From contig OZ020624.1 of NCBI GenBank assembly GCA_963971575.1, forward strand, positions 7,684,903 to 7,748,902: 64,000 nt of DNA, given 5' to 3'. The translations under genes were made by a program, and so were the position numbers. Within the stretch, counting starts at the first letter, position 1, and the number at the start of each line of letters is the position of its first letter. A model generated the notes under the pieces. It saw only the letters and a list, made by a program, of their open reading frames with translations. It ran no database searches and was not told where the DNA came from. The DNA is from Liopterus haemorrhoidalis (taxonomy: Eukaryota; Arthropoda; Insecta; Coleoptera; Dytiscidae). Of this stretch, positions 42,248 to 53,464 are shown piece after piece.

Positions 42248-43621
42248 TATCTATCACTCGGGTGACTTTTATGTATTTAAGTATATACACAAATATATAC
42301 GAAGTGATTTAGCTTCAATAAAATAGTATAATGTGCAACTAGCGCGGAATATGCATTCTGCGCGTGTTGCTTACTATGCTTTTCCTCAGATTACCATTTT
42401 TTAAATAAATAAATAATCAAGAAAATATAAAATAAATATGGTTCACAGCCATTAATGCACGCGCAGCCAGTCCGGGAATGAAAATTCTCGGAAACTGCAC
42501 ATGCGTATTGCAGCGAATTTATTCTTTCCCGCACACTGCACATGCGCATTAAAGCGTATCATTCCCACAATGCCAGCGCGCGCACCAGGATATCATGCGA
42601 AATTAAGCTAATTTCCTGTCAACTAACAGTATCAAAATGAGACAGTTCCATAGTGGTCGTAGAAAAATATTTTTTTCTACCACCGGTTGTAAAGTAGGCT
42701 CTTTAAGCACGCATCACAGTGTCTAAAATGGCACTTTTAGCACTATTGCGTGAAATGTTGCCATGGTAACAACTATCAATGCCAAAAACTATCAAATGTA
42801 ACTTTAAATTATACGTGTTATAAAATACGCAAACGAAAGTCATGTGTAAATGAAAATTCTTTCGTAAAATACATCAGTTCAATGATGAATTCTAATAAAT
42901 CATACATTATAGACTTTGGTCTGCCATCTTGTGTGAAATTTTGGTACTAAGGGTAGAATATGAAATTATTTTTTACCCATTTACTTTGAATTTATCATTA
43001 ATATTTTCGGTGTGAAAAAAATTTTTGTATACTATACGTAAGTAAAAGATTCTTTGCAATCTATTGCCACTATTTTCGGCACTCGGCTGACACCTAGTGT
43101 GAAAATACGCATTAAATTGAGAATATATATCATAAAATAAAAGTAAGATGTAAATATATCATCCAATATAGAAAATACTTATAAAAACAATTTAATTCAG
43201 TAAAAATAAAATATTTTAAAATTACAAATGAACACATATTCATTTGATAGCACAGCATATAGTGCGATCATTAAATCCTGGCCGTTACATAATGGTAAAC
43301 AATGGGTTTTAAAATATCAAAACTGTATTCTAATTTACAGCTGAAAATCCCAATTTAACAAAGAACCAATCAGATTACTTCGTTGGCCCGAACTCACACG
43401 AGGAACAACGAAAATCTATTGCTAATTTAATATTTGTTATCAACTCATTGGCGTGTAGAGAAAAACAGTGTTAATTTAATAAAATCAATTCGTATAAGGT
43501 AGTAAAAATAGAATGTACGCCTATGTGTACATGTCCTTGGAAATAAGTTTGATAAGTAAATGTTTCTGTCAAGTATTACATAACGTTCTGGAGTTAATTA
43601 TCGCACTGCACTGTCTAAATA
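42248..43621. other. Unassigned sequence downstream of protease exon
   Basis: 42440-42600 is locally GC-rich with repeated CACATGCG phrases (about 42499 and 42540). I found no next protease exon, no transposon ends and no convincing coding frame. Confidence 0.4.
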
Positions 43622-43623
43622 TA

Positions 43624-44537
43624 CGAGGTCTGTTCAAAAAGTATCGCGAATTTTGAATTTCCGCAGGTTACGTATATTCGATTTTCAATTTTTTTGTGAC
43701 GTTATGTTGGTACTCATGTCTCTCAGTTATGCCGACAAGTTCAGCTATTTTGAATGTTCAGTTAATTTTTGACAGTTGCTTTGCTTGCACGTGTTTTGGC
43801 TCGTTTTCGATTTTTGCCTATACCAAAAAATGGATCAAAGAATCTGTATCAAATTTTGTGTGAAAAACAAAATTAAGTGCGCGGACGCATTCCGAATGTT
43901 GACTGTGGCATATGGTGAAGCTACCTTGGACCGAAGCAACGTTTATCGGTGGTACAAAATGTTCTCAGAGGGCCGAGAAGATGTGAACGACGAAGAGCGT
44001 GCCGGACGTCCGATCAGGTCAACAACAGACGAAAACATTGATGAAGTGAAGAAAATAGTATTGGCGAATCGTCGAATCACCGTTAGAAAAGTTGCTGAGG
44101 ACCTAAACATATCGATTGGCTCGTGCCATTCGATTTTTACCAATGATTTGGACATGAGACGGGTCGCCGCGAAATTCCTGCCCACACATCGTTGCTTGTG
44201 CGCGAATTTTTGGCCAAAAACAACACTAATAATGCTGCAGCCACCGTATTCCCCAGATCTGACCCCTTGTAACTTTTTCTTGTTCCCGACACTGAAGAGG
44301 CCCATGAAAGGACGACGCTACGGTACGAGTGAGGAGATAAAGACGGCATCGCAGGAGGAGCTGAACAAGATCACAAAAAATGATTTTTTCAAGTGCTTCG
44401 AGGATTGGAAAAAACGTTGGCACAAGTGTATAATATCTGGTGGGGATTACTTTGAAGGGGACAAAATAGATATTCATGAATAAATAAATAATTTTTGAAA
44501 AAACTCAAAATTCGCGATACTTTTTGAACAGACCTCG
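43624..44537 (+). mobile_element. Mariner element (mellifera-type), internally deleted
   Basis: TA on both sides (43622-43623, 44538-44539). The ends CGAGGTCTGTTCAAAAAGTA and TACTTTTTGAACAGACCTCG are a perfect mirror. 914 bp against about 1.3 kb expected for a full mariner. Confidence 0.93.
43830..44483 (+). pseudogene. Mariner transposase with catalytic-core deletion
   Basis: The start MDQRICIKFC (43830) fits; the longer frame upstream has no family support. DNA-binding half: TLDRSNVYRWYKMFSEGRED, DEERAGRPIRSTTDENIDE and ISIGSCHSIFTNDLDMRRVA. After AKFLP about 130 residues are missing, including the first Asp and most of the segment with the second. A short out-of-frame part follows, then PPYSPDLTPCNFFLFP, where the third Asp (normally CDFFLFP) is Asn. 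The tail CFEDWKKRWHKCIISGGDYF then EGDK is normal. One open frame spans it, but it cannot be catalytic. Confidence 0.92.
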
Positions 44538-44539
44538 TA

Positions 44540-45060
44540 TATATACCACTTGTGTAAAAAAATCAAAATGATATATTGGATTTTTCAGTAAATAATTCTT
44601 AACTTCTTATTACTTTCTATTAATGTTGTTACTCAAACTTCTAGTTAAATTAAGTGATTGGGATTAATAAAAATTAAATAATAGACAGAAATAAAACAAA
44701 AAGGCTAAAATAAGTTTTTATAATCAAAATGTAGATACCATAGAAAATATACGTGGAAGACATTAAACATGTGATTGCCTCCTAAGAAGAAAAACAATAA
44801 TAGTGTTGTGAAAATAGATTTTAATGATGTTATAGAAACCAATGATTTTAATATAGTTAATAAATTTAATAGTTATTACATACATAGATAGTATTGAAAG
44901 TATAGTGTACAGTCCATTCTAGAAAGTGTCAATGATACTTATTATTGTGATAATAGTAAATTAAGGTAACTTTGCAACGATTGAAGATTACAATGTTTAG
45001 CATAAAATATAAAAGCACCTTTGATGATATACCTGCTAGATTGTTGAAAAAATATTGTTA
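44540..45060. other. Intergenic, nothing recognised
   Basis: AT-rich; no coding frame or repeat boundary. Confidence 0.35.
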
Positions 45061-45561
45061 AAGTGGGTTTTACACGATTCAATTAATTGAAAAAGTTGAC
45101 ATTCAATTAATAGATGTGTGTAAAGCGTAAAAATTTCGTCAATTAATTGACAAAAAATCAATTTATTTTGAAAATAGAACAAGTTCTATTTTTCGTAAAT
45201 TTTTCATCAATTTTTTAGGGAATTCTAGGTATATTTTTATCTGTTAAGATATTGCTAACTGTTTAGTTGTAGCATAACCTCGAAACATATTATTTGTGTT
45301 TCGGTTTCAAATCTAACATAACCTCAAACGTTCTAATTTATCATCATCTAGGTTATTTCTTTTGTTTTTGTTCACAGTTCGTAATTTTGTGAATATTTTT
45401 TCAATATTTTCATTTTTATAAATATGTCAACATGTTTTACAGTTGGTAATGTAAAAATTTTCAAAAAAATTGAATTGTGTAAAGTGAAGTTTTTGTTCCC
45501 AAGTTTACCAATAAATTTTTCAATTAATTGACAAAAAACTTGATCAATTTGTTGATCAATA

Positions 45562-46538
45562 GGGGATACGCATAAAATTTATATTTCCTTAAAACTACAT
45601 TTTTGTTATATGTTAATGTTAGTTATGTCACCTAACAAAACAAAAACCACATTTTAATTAATATTATAGCCAAATTTTTTAATTAAAATATTGTAAATTT
45701 GAAATAAGCCGACCACGGCGCGAAGGTTGCCGAGTAAATACGACTGAGTATGACGTCAAACGACTGGGGTTTGACGTCACAGATACAGCTACAACATAAT
45801 CTTTACGTGTGTATATTGTATTGTTCGAGAGTTTTGTATTTGTTTTTAGACAATTTTTCACGCATTTATTATTAAAATGGTAGATAAAGATTTTGTTAGG
45901 GCTCAGAATGATAATTTACCCAACATTCATGCATTTATGCACACAACATAAAGTTTACTTTTTTCTGAAATATCGGTTTTATTTCGCCTCATAGCTTTCA
46001 GCCACAAATTTCGCTTTTTCTGTTGTTTTTCGCCATCAGGTAATGATATAAATTGTTTTTTTGGATTTCTATTTGAACTATTTGTGCCCATCGGTACTAA
46101 ACAATATTTTCGACTGTGTTTCGAAGTACAGGGGCCTGGATGTTCCATATTTTATATACTTATATACATATATAAAATTTAATTCGGTAAACATGTATAA
46201 TTTGTTTTTATTTTTTATAGAATTAAACTTTATTTTAATTAAAATCACTCTAACTTTACGTAACCTATAAAAGTTATATAAACAAATAAGTTCACAACAG
46301 ACTATGTAGGCTGCACGCTGTACACTGAGTAGGCTATACGCAGTACACTGGGTAGGCTAGTAGTGTACTGCGTCACTTAGAAGGGGTATGACGTCACACG
46401 TCGTTTTCGCGCGCTACATACATTAATGATTTTATTAAGCCTTCAAAATAAAAATAAAAAAATGCAAAACTGTTTTTTATGTTCATATGCAACAAGAAGA
46501 ATATAATAAAAAATTAAAATAAAATCATGCTTATCCCC
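45562..46538 (-). mobile_element. TA-flanked element with THAP-domain remnant
   Basis: TA on both sides (45560-45561, 46539-46540). The ends GGGGATACGCAT and ATGCTTATCCCC mirror each other. 977 bp. TGACGTCA-type palindromes lie near both ends (45749, 46389). Confidence 0.75.
45927..46148 (-). pseudogene. THAP-like zinc-finger fragment
   Basis: MEHPGPCTSKHSRKYCLVPM then GTNSSNRNPKKQFISLP and RNLWLKAMRRNKTD and SKLYVVC follow the order of a THAP domain (C-V-P, F-x-x-F/LP, W, R, LCxxHF). The second zinc Cys of the pattern (normally after VPM) is Gly here and the terminal CxxH is not clear, so the finger is broken. THAP domains are the DNA-binding part of P-type and some other DNA transposases. 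Confidence 0.6.
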
Positions 46539-46568
46539 TATTAATTGAACTGTGTAAAACTAACTTAA

Positions 46569-47076
46569 CAGTGCAATCAGCAAAGCTGAAATTCTGCTTA
46601 TCAGATAACCCCCCATTTTCCTCGAGGTATCCATTCAGGCGACTACGGATTACTACTCGTATGGCTTTCCTTAAGCAACCAGAAGACATATGGGTCTGAA
46701 AGCAAAGGGCTCATCTGCGGGCTTGCCTGGCTTTTGATGAGAGCCACACTCTCCCTTCAGAAGTAGCTGGTTCGGCACTATAATCTGGACATCCGAGTAC
46801 TAGTCCGAGTAAACTATTTTATGAGTGCACTATAATTCGATTCTATTCCTAGAAAATGTTTATCTTATAATCTAGTGATGATAAATCGGTGATATGAATC
46901 ACAGTTTAGTCTGTGCGAAGACTTTGATATGATAAGACAACCAGACGTAAAATTTACTTGCGCTGTTTCAAGTATTTTTAATTTCTTTTCTTTTGTTTGT
47001 TTATTTTATTGCACTTCAATATTATATTATATTTTAACTTACAACATGACAACGAACGGTCTACAAAGACAAGTAA
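46569..47076. other. Unassigned sequence
   Basis: 46590-46830 is less AT-rich and has phrases such as GGGCTTGCCTGGCTTTTGAT. It is not recognised as coding on either strand. Confidence 0.35.
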
Positions 47077-47938
47077 AAAAATTGATGTGAAGTGTGAATA
47101 TTCACACATTTCAGGGTTTCGCAGGTATATAATAAGTGAAGGCGGTATGCTGAGTGTGTAGGACAAATTTTACTTTATAGTAATCACGGCAAAATGAACG
47201 ATATTTTTAAAATAATTTATCGTCTGTTAATCATATAATAAGACTGGTTATTATATTTACGGTCTTAAAAATTAAATACAACATTTGTCAAAATATAACT
47301 AGAATTTTGACAAAATAATTTCAACATAATAAAAATGCAAAAAGAAAAAAAACAGAAAAAATAAAACTCACTCCGTCCGTACTCGAACTCGAAACCCTTC
47401 GTATTCCAGAGAATTTTAGCTTCCGACACCAGCGCTCTCACCCGTTGCTCCATCGGACGCTTTGTATATCAGTGTCTTACATTGGTATAACTTTTGTACT
47501 TTGTGAACCAAAAACCACAAAAAATGCGTTATTTTTCGAAAACATAATCTGATCAAAAATTCCTGTTGTACTATTTCGGTTCACACCAATATACATTACT
47601 TGGAATTTTTTTAGATTTTTAGTTTAAACCATCTGGGCTACAGGGTGTGGGACAAAAATTTTTTTGCACAATTTTGGCCAAAATCGCAACAAAATAATTT
47701 ATTTTGCAAAAATAAAAATTTGATCGTTAATCCAAGTACTAAGGGCTTTCATTTGATACCCTACTCAGAATTAAAAAAAAATATTTTTGTTTTCGATGAG
47801 CACATATTTGTTTATATTTTTAGGGGGGTATGTTTTTTAGATGTTTTAGTATTTTTCCTATGTGCGGGTCAAAGAGTTGTATAAGCATGCCAAATTTCAA
47901 CTCTCTAGGTTTAGCCGTTTGGCTACAATTTTAACCGA

Positions 47939-47972
<34 letters not shown>

Positions 47973-48020
47973 GACAAAATGACGGTATAAGGGTTTTTTG
48001 GTCATACCTACAAAACCCTA
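47077..48020 (-). repeat. HINE-B copy 2
   Basis: Very close to copy 1, with the same 3' end, the same cassette type and a CAGA tract at 47941-47970. It is longer than copy 1 in the 5' half (the CGATGAGCACATATTTG segment is present). Confidence 0.9.
47371..47460 (-). other. tRNA-like cassette type 1 in HINE-B copy 2
   Basis: On the minus strand GCGTCCG (47460-47454) can pair with CGGACGG (47379-47373) as an acceptor stem. GGAGCAACGGGTGAGAGC stands for the A-box arm and GGTTTCGAGTTCGAGTAC for the T arm. The middle is longer than in a tRNA. This is the copy with the best acceptor pairing. Confidence 0.58.
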
Positions 48021-48724
48021 ATAAAAATGGTATTTTAAAAAATCAACGTTACGTGCTCCAAACTTAACTGACCCTTGTTACATTCCACATTACATGACCG
48101 CCTACGGTCAGTTTAGATAACTAGAGATGTGTGTGATTCATTGAGTAAAGATTTTTATTGTTATTATACGAATCTCTATTCTAAATTTAAGAATGCAAGT
48201 TATTTTGCAATTTGTTTTCAACTATAAGGAATATGTCTAGAAATATAACCATTGATAACTTTTTTACTAACATACCATCAGAGCCGTAGCAATGTTTTTG
48301 GTGCCCTTGGCAAATACTTAAAATAGCGCCCTCGGAAATAAGTAGACATTTGTAAATTAATTTAATAGACGGGTGAAAATACAAGTGATGCCCTAAAAAA
48401 AGTCCTCACTTCTAAAATACAGGGGATATCGTTTATAACGACATCTGATGTAACGACATATCGGTTTTTGAGACGAAATTTCAAAGTCCCGGCCAGAAAC
48501 ATATCTTTTTATATGTGAGACTTATCGCTTATAACGACACCGGACATTAGAACGAAATTAATATAACGACGAAAAATGGCTTGAAATTTGGGTCAAATTA
48601 TCTTTTATAACGACGGTTCACCACTGCCTAACGTGAAACCGTCGGGGAAGTACCGAATTGGCTAGGGGATTTACCGAGTTATGAAAAGGCAAGGCGAAAC
48701 GCGACAGATAAACATATTCATTCA

Positions 48725-49111
48725 ATGGTTAACTACGAGTTGAAGGTACGTCATCAACGTCGATATGGCGAAACGAAAAGAATTAATGTAAATTTTTTAA
48801 CTAGAAACGGAAGAAGATATTTTAGCTGGGTCAGATCCAAATTTGGAGCAGAAATAAATAACGACGAAGTGGAAATGGAAGAAACAACCGAGTTCCAAGC
48901 ACCTACTATAAAGGATTCATTTTCAGCAGTTAAAACAATTCAGCATTTTTTCACGTTTAATCAAAATTTAAAAGAGACTAAAACAAATTTTTCATTGCAA
49001 CATTTGGAAAAAATGATTGAAAAAAAACTTTTTAGAAAACCAAAAATCACAAAATCAAACCAAAATGACAGATTTTCTTTGTTAAAATTGAAATATGCAT
49101 ACATACATACA
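48725..49111 (+). pseudogene. Tigger-type transposase C-terminal remnant
   Basis: The frame includes APTIKDSFSAVKTIQHFFTF and FSLQHLEKMIEKKLFRK, which resemble the region after the catalytic domain in TIGD4/6-type proteins. The beginning (RRYGETKRINVNFLTRNGRR) is not convincingly matched. The HTH and catalytic domains are missing. The frame is cut short by a MITE at 49118. Confidence 0.6.
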
Positions 49112-49117
49112 TACATA

Positions 49118-49326
49118 CAGAGTGATTATTTAATGGCGAGACGACGTCACCGAATTTTACGTGCCTCCTAGCAGAATACTATGACTATAATAACCTTGAA
49201 GAAAATTTGATTATGAAGAAAAAAAAATTATGCGCATGCGCGCATAATCGCCTGCTACGATGTGTATGAAACGGCAAATTATTAAAACTTCCAGTGACGT
49301 CGTCTCGCCATTAAATAATCACTCCG
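49118..49326. mobile_element. MITE with 33-bp ends, inside the pogo-like element
   Basis: CAGAGTGATTATTTAATGGC at the left mirrors GCCATTAAATAATCACTCCG at the right, extended by GAGACGACGTCAC on both. TA flanks it. The left flank is a short (CATA)n run. Confidence 0.9.
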
Positions 49327-49939
49327 TACATACATAACATAAGTTGATTGTAAAATAAGTTGGATTGTTTTTTCTTTTTTTGATTTGTAACACTTGTATT
49401 TTTTTTTTTTTTGTGTTGCTTAAGCTTCTTGCACTCATGTAAATATACTCTTCTAACATAAATAAAATGTATGTACATATTTTTCAACATTGTATTTATA
49501 GTGTTTGGATACAGCGATCTACGGTTATAACGACCGAATTTCATCGATCCCTTCACCGTCGTTATAAACGATATGCACTGTACAAGTGAAGACAAAAAAA
49601 ACACCTTACTTCTAAAATGAAAAACAAAAACCTCCTCACATTTAAAATACTAGTGATGATAAAAACAGAAAAAAAAACGCACTATGGCGCCTCTCAAGCC
49701 TAGCGCCCCTGGCACTTGCCCCGATGCCAGGGCGTTGCTACGGCTCCGCATACCATTAGTTGAAATTGATGTGAATGTGATTAGTAGACACCGTTTTGAA
49801 ATAATTTTAGTATTGTCTTCTGTCCGGTCATCTAATTACGATTAGGTTGTAAGTACCAAAAAATTTAGGACAATAATAACGAACTGTCCCCGCGGGCGGG
49901 ACAGCTAGTAGTAATATTAAATTTAGCTTATTAAACCTA

Positions 49940-51013
49940 GGGCCGAGAGTTCCAGTTCCTAATAAACTCCCTAATAGTTATTTGACACATAATATATTTA
50001 TGAAGCTAATAAATTTATTGGTGATTTCCAAGTTACAAAATCCTTCTAATAGTTTATTAGCAACATAATTTTTTGTTTTTGCATTGGTATTTCTTATGAA
50101 GATAGTAACACGGTGCAAGAGGGATAGAGCTATACGTAAATTTGTAGAGCTAAAGTGAGATGAAATTTTGACACTGAATATTTTGACATTAAATATTTTG
50201 ACAATAAATAGTTTGACTTGACATTACGTATATTTTTTGTGTTACTGTTAAAATGACAATTAAACGGCGTTCAACAAATTTTATCACAGAAAAAGAGGAC
50301 AATACAGATAGAAGAGAAGTTAATAAAAATAGCATTTTATAATATAAAAGTGACTGAAAATAAGAACACAGTCATATTTTGCTTTATTTTACATTCCTTA
50401 AACAATATGAATTAAACTTATCAGCAATTTTCAGCCACACATCTTTATTATTCTGCCAATAATTGCGTCTGTCTTCTTATTCTCTATCATTTTTATATAA
50501 ATAGTAATGCTTAAAGTATTGTTTGTAGTGTGTTGTAATCGTAATTGAAATAAATACATATGTAAAAATAAAAGATAATGTTTATTTAAAAATATATATT
50601 TATATATTGTTCTTTATATATCACATTTACAATAAATGCCCAAAATATTCTAAAAACGGTTGTCCATAATTTATAAATTCACCCAAACAGATCGTCGATT
50701 TCGCCAAAATACAACTTAAATGTATATAAAACACTAAAATCACCATTATATAAATGTTTAAAAACTACACATTCATATATTCTTTTAAAATTATACGGTT
50801 TTTAATTAAAATTGAAATATTAACACATTTTGCGAACTTGTTTTTGGTTATATGTCACTTTATTAAGCACTTCATGTTGCCTATAAGTTATTAGACAAAT
50901 AAGCCTGTTTATTAGCAACCTAATAACTATTTAGGGGTGGAACTCTCGGAAAAAAAAATTATGTTGCTAATAAACTTATTGGACAGTTTATTAGCAACTG
51001 GAACTCTCGGCCC
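49940..51013. mobile_element. Harbinger-like non-autonomous element, TSD CTA
   Basis: GGGCCGAGAGTTCCAGTTCC mirrors GGAACTCTCGGCCC-type sequence at 51000-51013 (via CAACTGGAACTCTCGGCCC). CTA at 49937-49939 and 51014-51016 is a 3-bp duplication, and the GGGCC start agrees with the Harbinger element at 34166. No coding. A second copy of GGAACTCTCGG lies just inside the right end (about 50939). Confidence 0.8.
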
Positions 51014-51189
51014 CTAGGGTTATAAAGAGTATAATTTTCGTATAACTTTCTAACAGATTAAATTGAATCGGTAGTTTGAAGAAGGGTACGAATCCTAAAA
51101 CCAAATTTTGGGGAGATTAAGAAAACTTGCTAAAATATCCACATGAATCGATTTTAAAGATCAACATCATCATTATTACTGGTTTGGTA

Positions 51190-51480
51190 TGCAGTAACCG
51201 GTTCCATGACAACTGGGGCCGTAAGACAATTCGGGCCGTTCACGATTGGGGCTTTTAACAACTGGGGCCATTAACAATTGGGGCGATGGACAATTCGGGC
51301 CGTACACAATTGGGGCTTTTCACAACTGGGGCCATTAACAACTGGGGCGATGGACAATTCGGGCCGTTCACAATTGGGGCTTTTGACAACTGGGGCCATA
51401 ACTATAAGAGCTAGAGTCTTCTTTTGTTTAAAATTGAAAATAATTATTTATACATTTTAAGTTGGCATAAATTAAATTAA
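51190..51480 (+). repeat. Family C repeat, copy 3
   Basis: Same start as copy 2 (GGTTCCATGACAACTGGGGC) and the same alternating ACAACTGGGGCC / ACAATTCGGGCC units through AACTATAAGAGCTAGAGTCT. It is truncated soon after. Confidence 0.75.
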
Positions 51481-51532
51481 ATAAAAGGTTGTTATAGATA
51501 GATGCCACAGAAAAAAATAGTGTAAAGCTGCA

Positions 51533-51740
51533 TTCACACCTCTGTAAATCAACACGTTGTACGCTATGGATAATTTTTAAACGAGGTCATTTGGTATGAT
51601 CGGACATGCTCGTGCTTTGTCGTTGCTATACTACTGTTGAGCGATACAGTACGAGCTTGTCCAATCATACCAATTGCACTCGTTTAAAAACTATCCATAA
51701 CGCACAGAGTGTTAATTTACTGAGATCTGAATGCAGCTTA
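51533..51740. mobile_element. Foldback MITE, copy 2
   Basis: Nearly identical to 20799-21015, with the same mirrored ends (AAAGCTGCATTCA / TGAATGCAGCTT) and the same central GTCGTTGCTATACTACTGTT. High similarity suggests recent mobility. Confidence 0.88.
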
Positions 51741-52973
51741 ACATTCACTAAATGTATCCCTCATTAAAATATATACATTTGAAACATTATAGGAGTATCT
51801 AATATGTAAACATAGCGTGGTAGCAGACAGCACCAGGTAAGGAAAATTACATTTTGACTGATGTATCACGTTCATTCCGTCATTTTGCGTGGTCCATAAT
51901 TATTGAACCAGCTCTTTTTGACCACCGCGTCAATATAAATTTTTCTTGTCAATCTCGCACATGGCCTCGCGTCTTCCCTTGCACATGGCCTCGCGCCTCC
52001 CCTGGCACGTGGCCTCGCGCCTGGAGTGTCTACAAACATAATGCACGTGGAAGTGCGATGCCATCCAGACAAGTTCGATATTCGTTACGTCACTAAATAA
52101 TTGGAACGATCTGTTTATTTAGTTCAGAGATTTTCAGGCGCCTGTCTGGCGTCGACGCTCAGACCTGTGTCTCCATAGCTTTTAAGATCTGCGTGAATAG
52201 TTCTCTACTGTTCAACTTTTCTCATCCTTTGGATTTTCTAAATAAGCTTTCGTGCCCCGTAAAAATTATATAATAATTTGCAGGGTTTTGTAAATATAAC
52301 CAAGTATAACCCTTACAGGGTATAAAGGATCGCGTTAGAATTGCGCCTGTAGTACACGATGGCAATTTCTCGATTTGAATCTTGTACGATTTGTCGTACG
52401 ATAATTATTGCATTGAAAATTTTGTTCAGAATTATCGGATGTAAAATTATTGTAGTATACCATCCAATATTTATCGCTTTGAATCTGTACCAATTGATGC
52501 GCACTACGTCTATTTTTGTTGACAGAATTCAAATAATTGTACTTAACCTAGAGTGGACAGATACAGACCAATTCTATAACTCAGTTACTAAGATCATAGT
52601 AACTAAATTTGTCACTATGAGCAAGGTCAGTTACTATTCATAGTAACTTTTGGGTATTTCGTATTCCGTAAGACAAAAGTTACTACTATATTTAGTAACA
52701 TGTTACTATAAAAGTTCCTATCGTAGTAACTACCAAATGCTAGTGTTTATAAGTAATAACTTAGTTCTTATGAAGATAAAAATGCAGGCATTTGATTTTA
52801 AGTGTAATTTTTAGATATAATAGAAACTTAAGAAGATTAGTAAAGAAAATTATATAAATTAAATATATATAAAATATGTATGTGTGAGTGTAGGTAAATG
52901 TTTATATTGCAGGAGATGAAATATATTAAAGATCAAAAAGTCTTTTCCAATTCCTCATTTTTAATATGACTCT
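51741..52973. other. Unassigned sequence with a short minisatellite and a palindromic patch
   Basis: 51958-52024 has three copies of a GCACATGGCCTCGCGTCTTC-like unit of 23-25 bp. 52565-52770 is rich in GTTACTA/TAGTAAC in both directions, like a decayed inverted-repeat element. 52270-52310 resembles a HINE-B 5' end (GCAGGGTTTTGTAAATATAA). No gene found. Confidence 0.4.
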
Positions 52974-53464
52974 TTTTACCGAACGCCAACATATGTATAT
53001 AAGGGAGGTATTGTGATCATACCAATTTTGACGTTTCGAGATTTCGATGGATCTCCACGAATTGAGGTCCCTACATAACGTTTTCATGATGTAGCATGAT
53101 GTCTGTCGGTCTGTCTGTGTACACGTGCAGAGCAAATTCGGCTGAAAGGGGTAAAAATCGATTGACTAAAAATGGGAATTTACTCGTGTCGATTTTAAGA
53201 TTTTTTTGAATATTTCACAACAGAAAAATATTTCGAAAAAAATTATTGAACAAAAGTTGCTATAAAAGCAATAACTTTTATTTGAGACGTTTTTTGATAA
53301 AACGAAAAATTTCGAATAATTTCTGTAAAATTTTTCGAAATTTTTTCTAAGTCTCAATTTTTTCATACTTATATGTAAGGTTTCCATGGTCATGATAAAT
53401 AATATCTCTGTTAGAAAATATTAGGCCAAGTTATTTCTACTCTGCTGCTAGAATGTATTTTATA

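Larger units (their letters stand above)
45061..46568. mobile_element. Inverted-repeat element rich in CAATTAATTGA motifs, hosting another element
   Basis: GTTTTACACGATTCAATTAA near 45067 mirrors TTAATTGAACTGTGTAAAAC near 46541-46560. TCAATTAATTGAC recurs at several internal positions (45133, 45520). Its right part is displaced by the insertion at 45562-46538. No coding sequence of its own. Confidence 0.72.
48420..49580 (+). mobile_element. Pogo/Tigger-like element
   Basis: TA on both sides (48418-48419, 49581-49582). The ends CAGGGGATATCGTTTATAAC and GTTATAAACGATATGCACTG mirror each other and match the CAG...CGTTATAACGAC style of Tigger elements. CGACG(G/A)-rich sequence lies inside both ends. 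Confidence 0.87.
48279..49748. mobile_element. hAT element, TSD CATACCAT, host of a pogo-like element
   Basis: Perfect 8-bp duplications at 48271-48278 and 49749-49756. The ends CAGAGCCGTAGCAATG and GCGTTGCTACGGCTCCG are an inverted pair similar to the MITE at 31674. Subterminal GGTGCCCTTGGC and CCCCTGGCACTTGCC also mirror. Its own coding region is absent. Confidence 0.93.

Noticed and set aside
43776..43829. Upstream start for the mariner frame
   Set aside because: The 18 extra residues are hydrophobic and outside the family; MDQRICIKFC at 43830 is the expected N-terminus.
47371..47460. Functional tRNA gene
   Set aside because: Boxes are present but the middle is too long and the stems are imperfect; reported as tRNA-like only.
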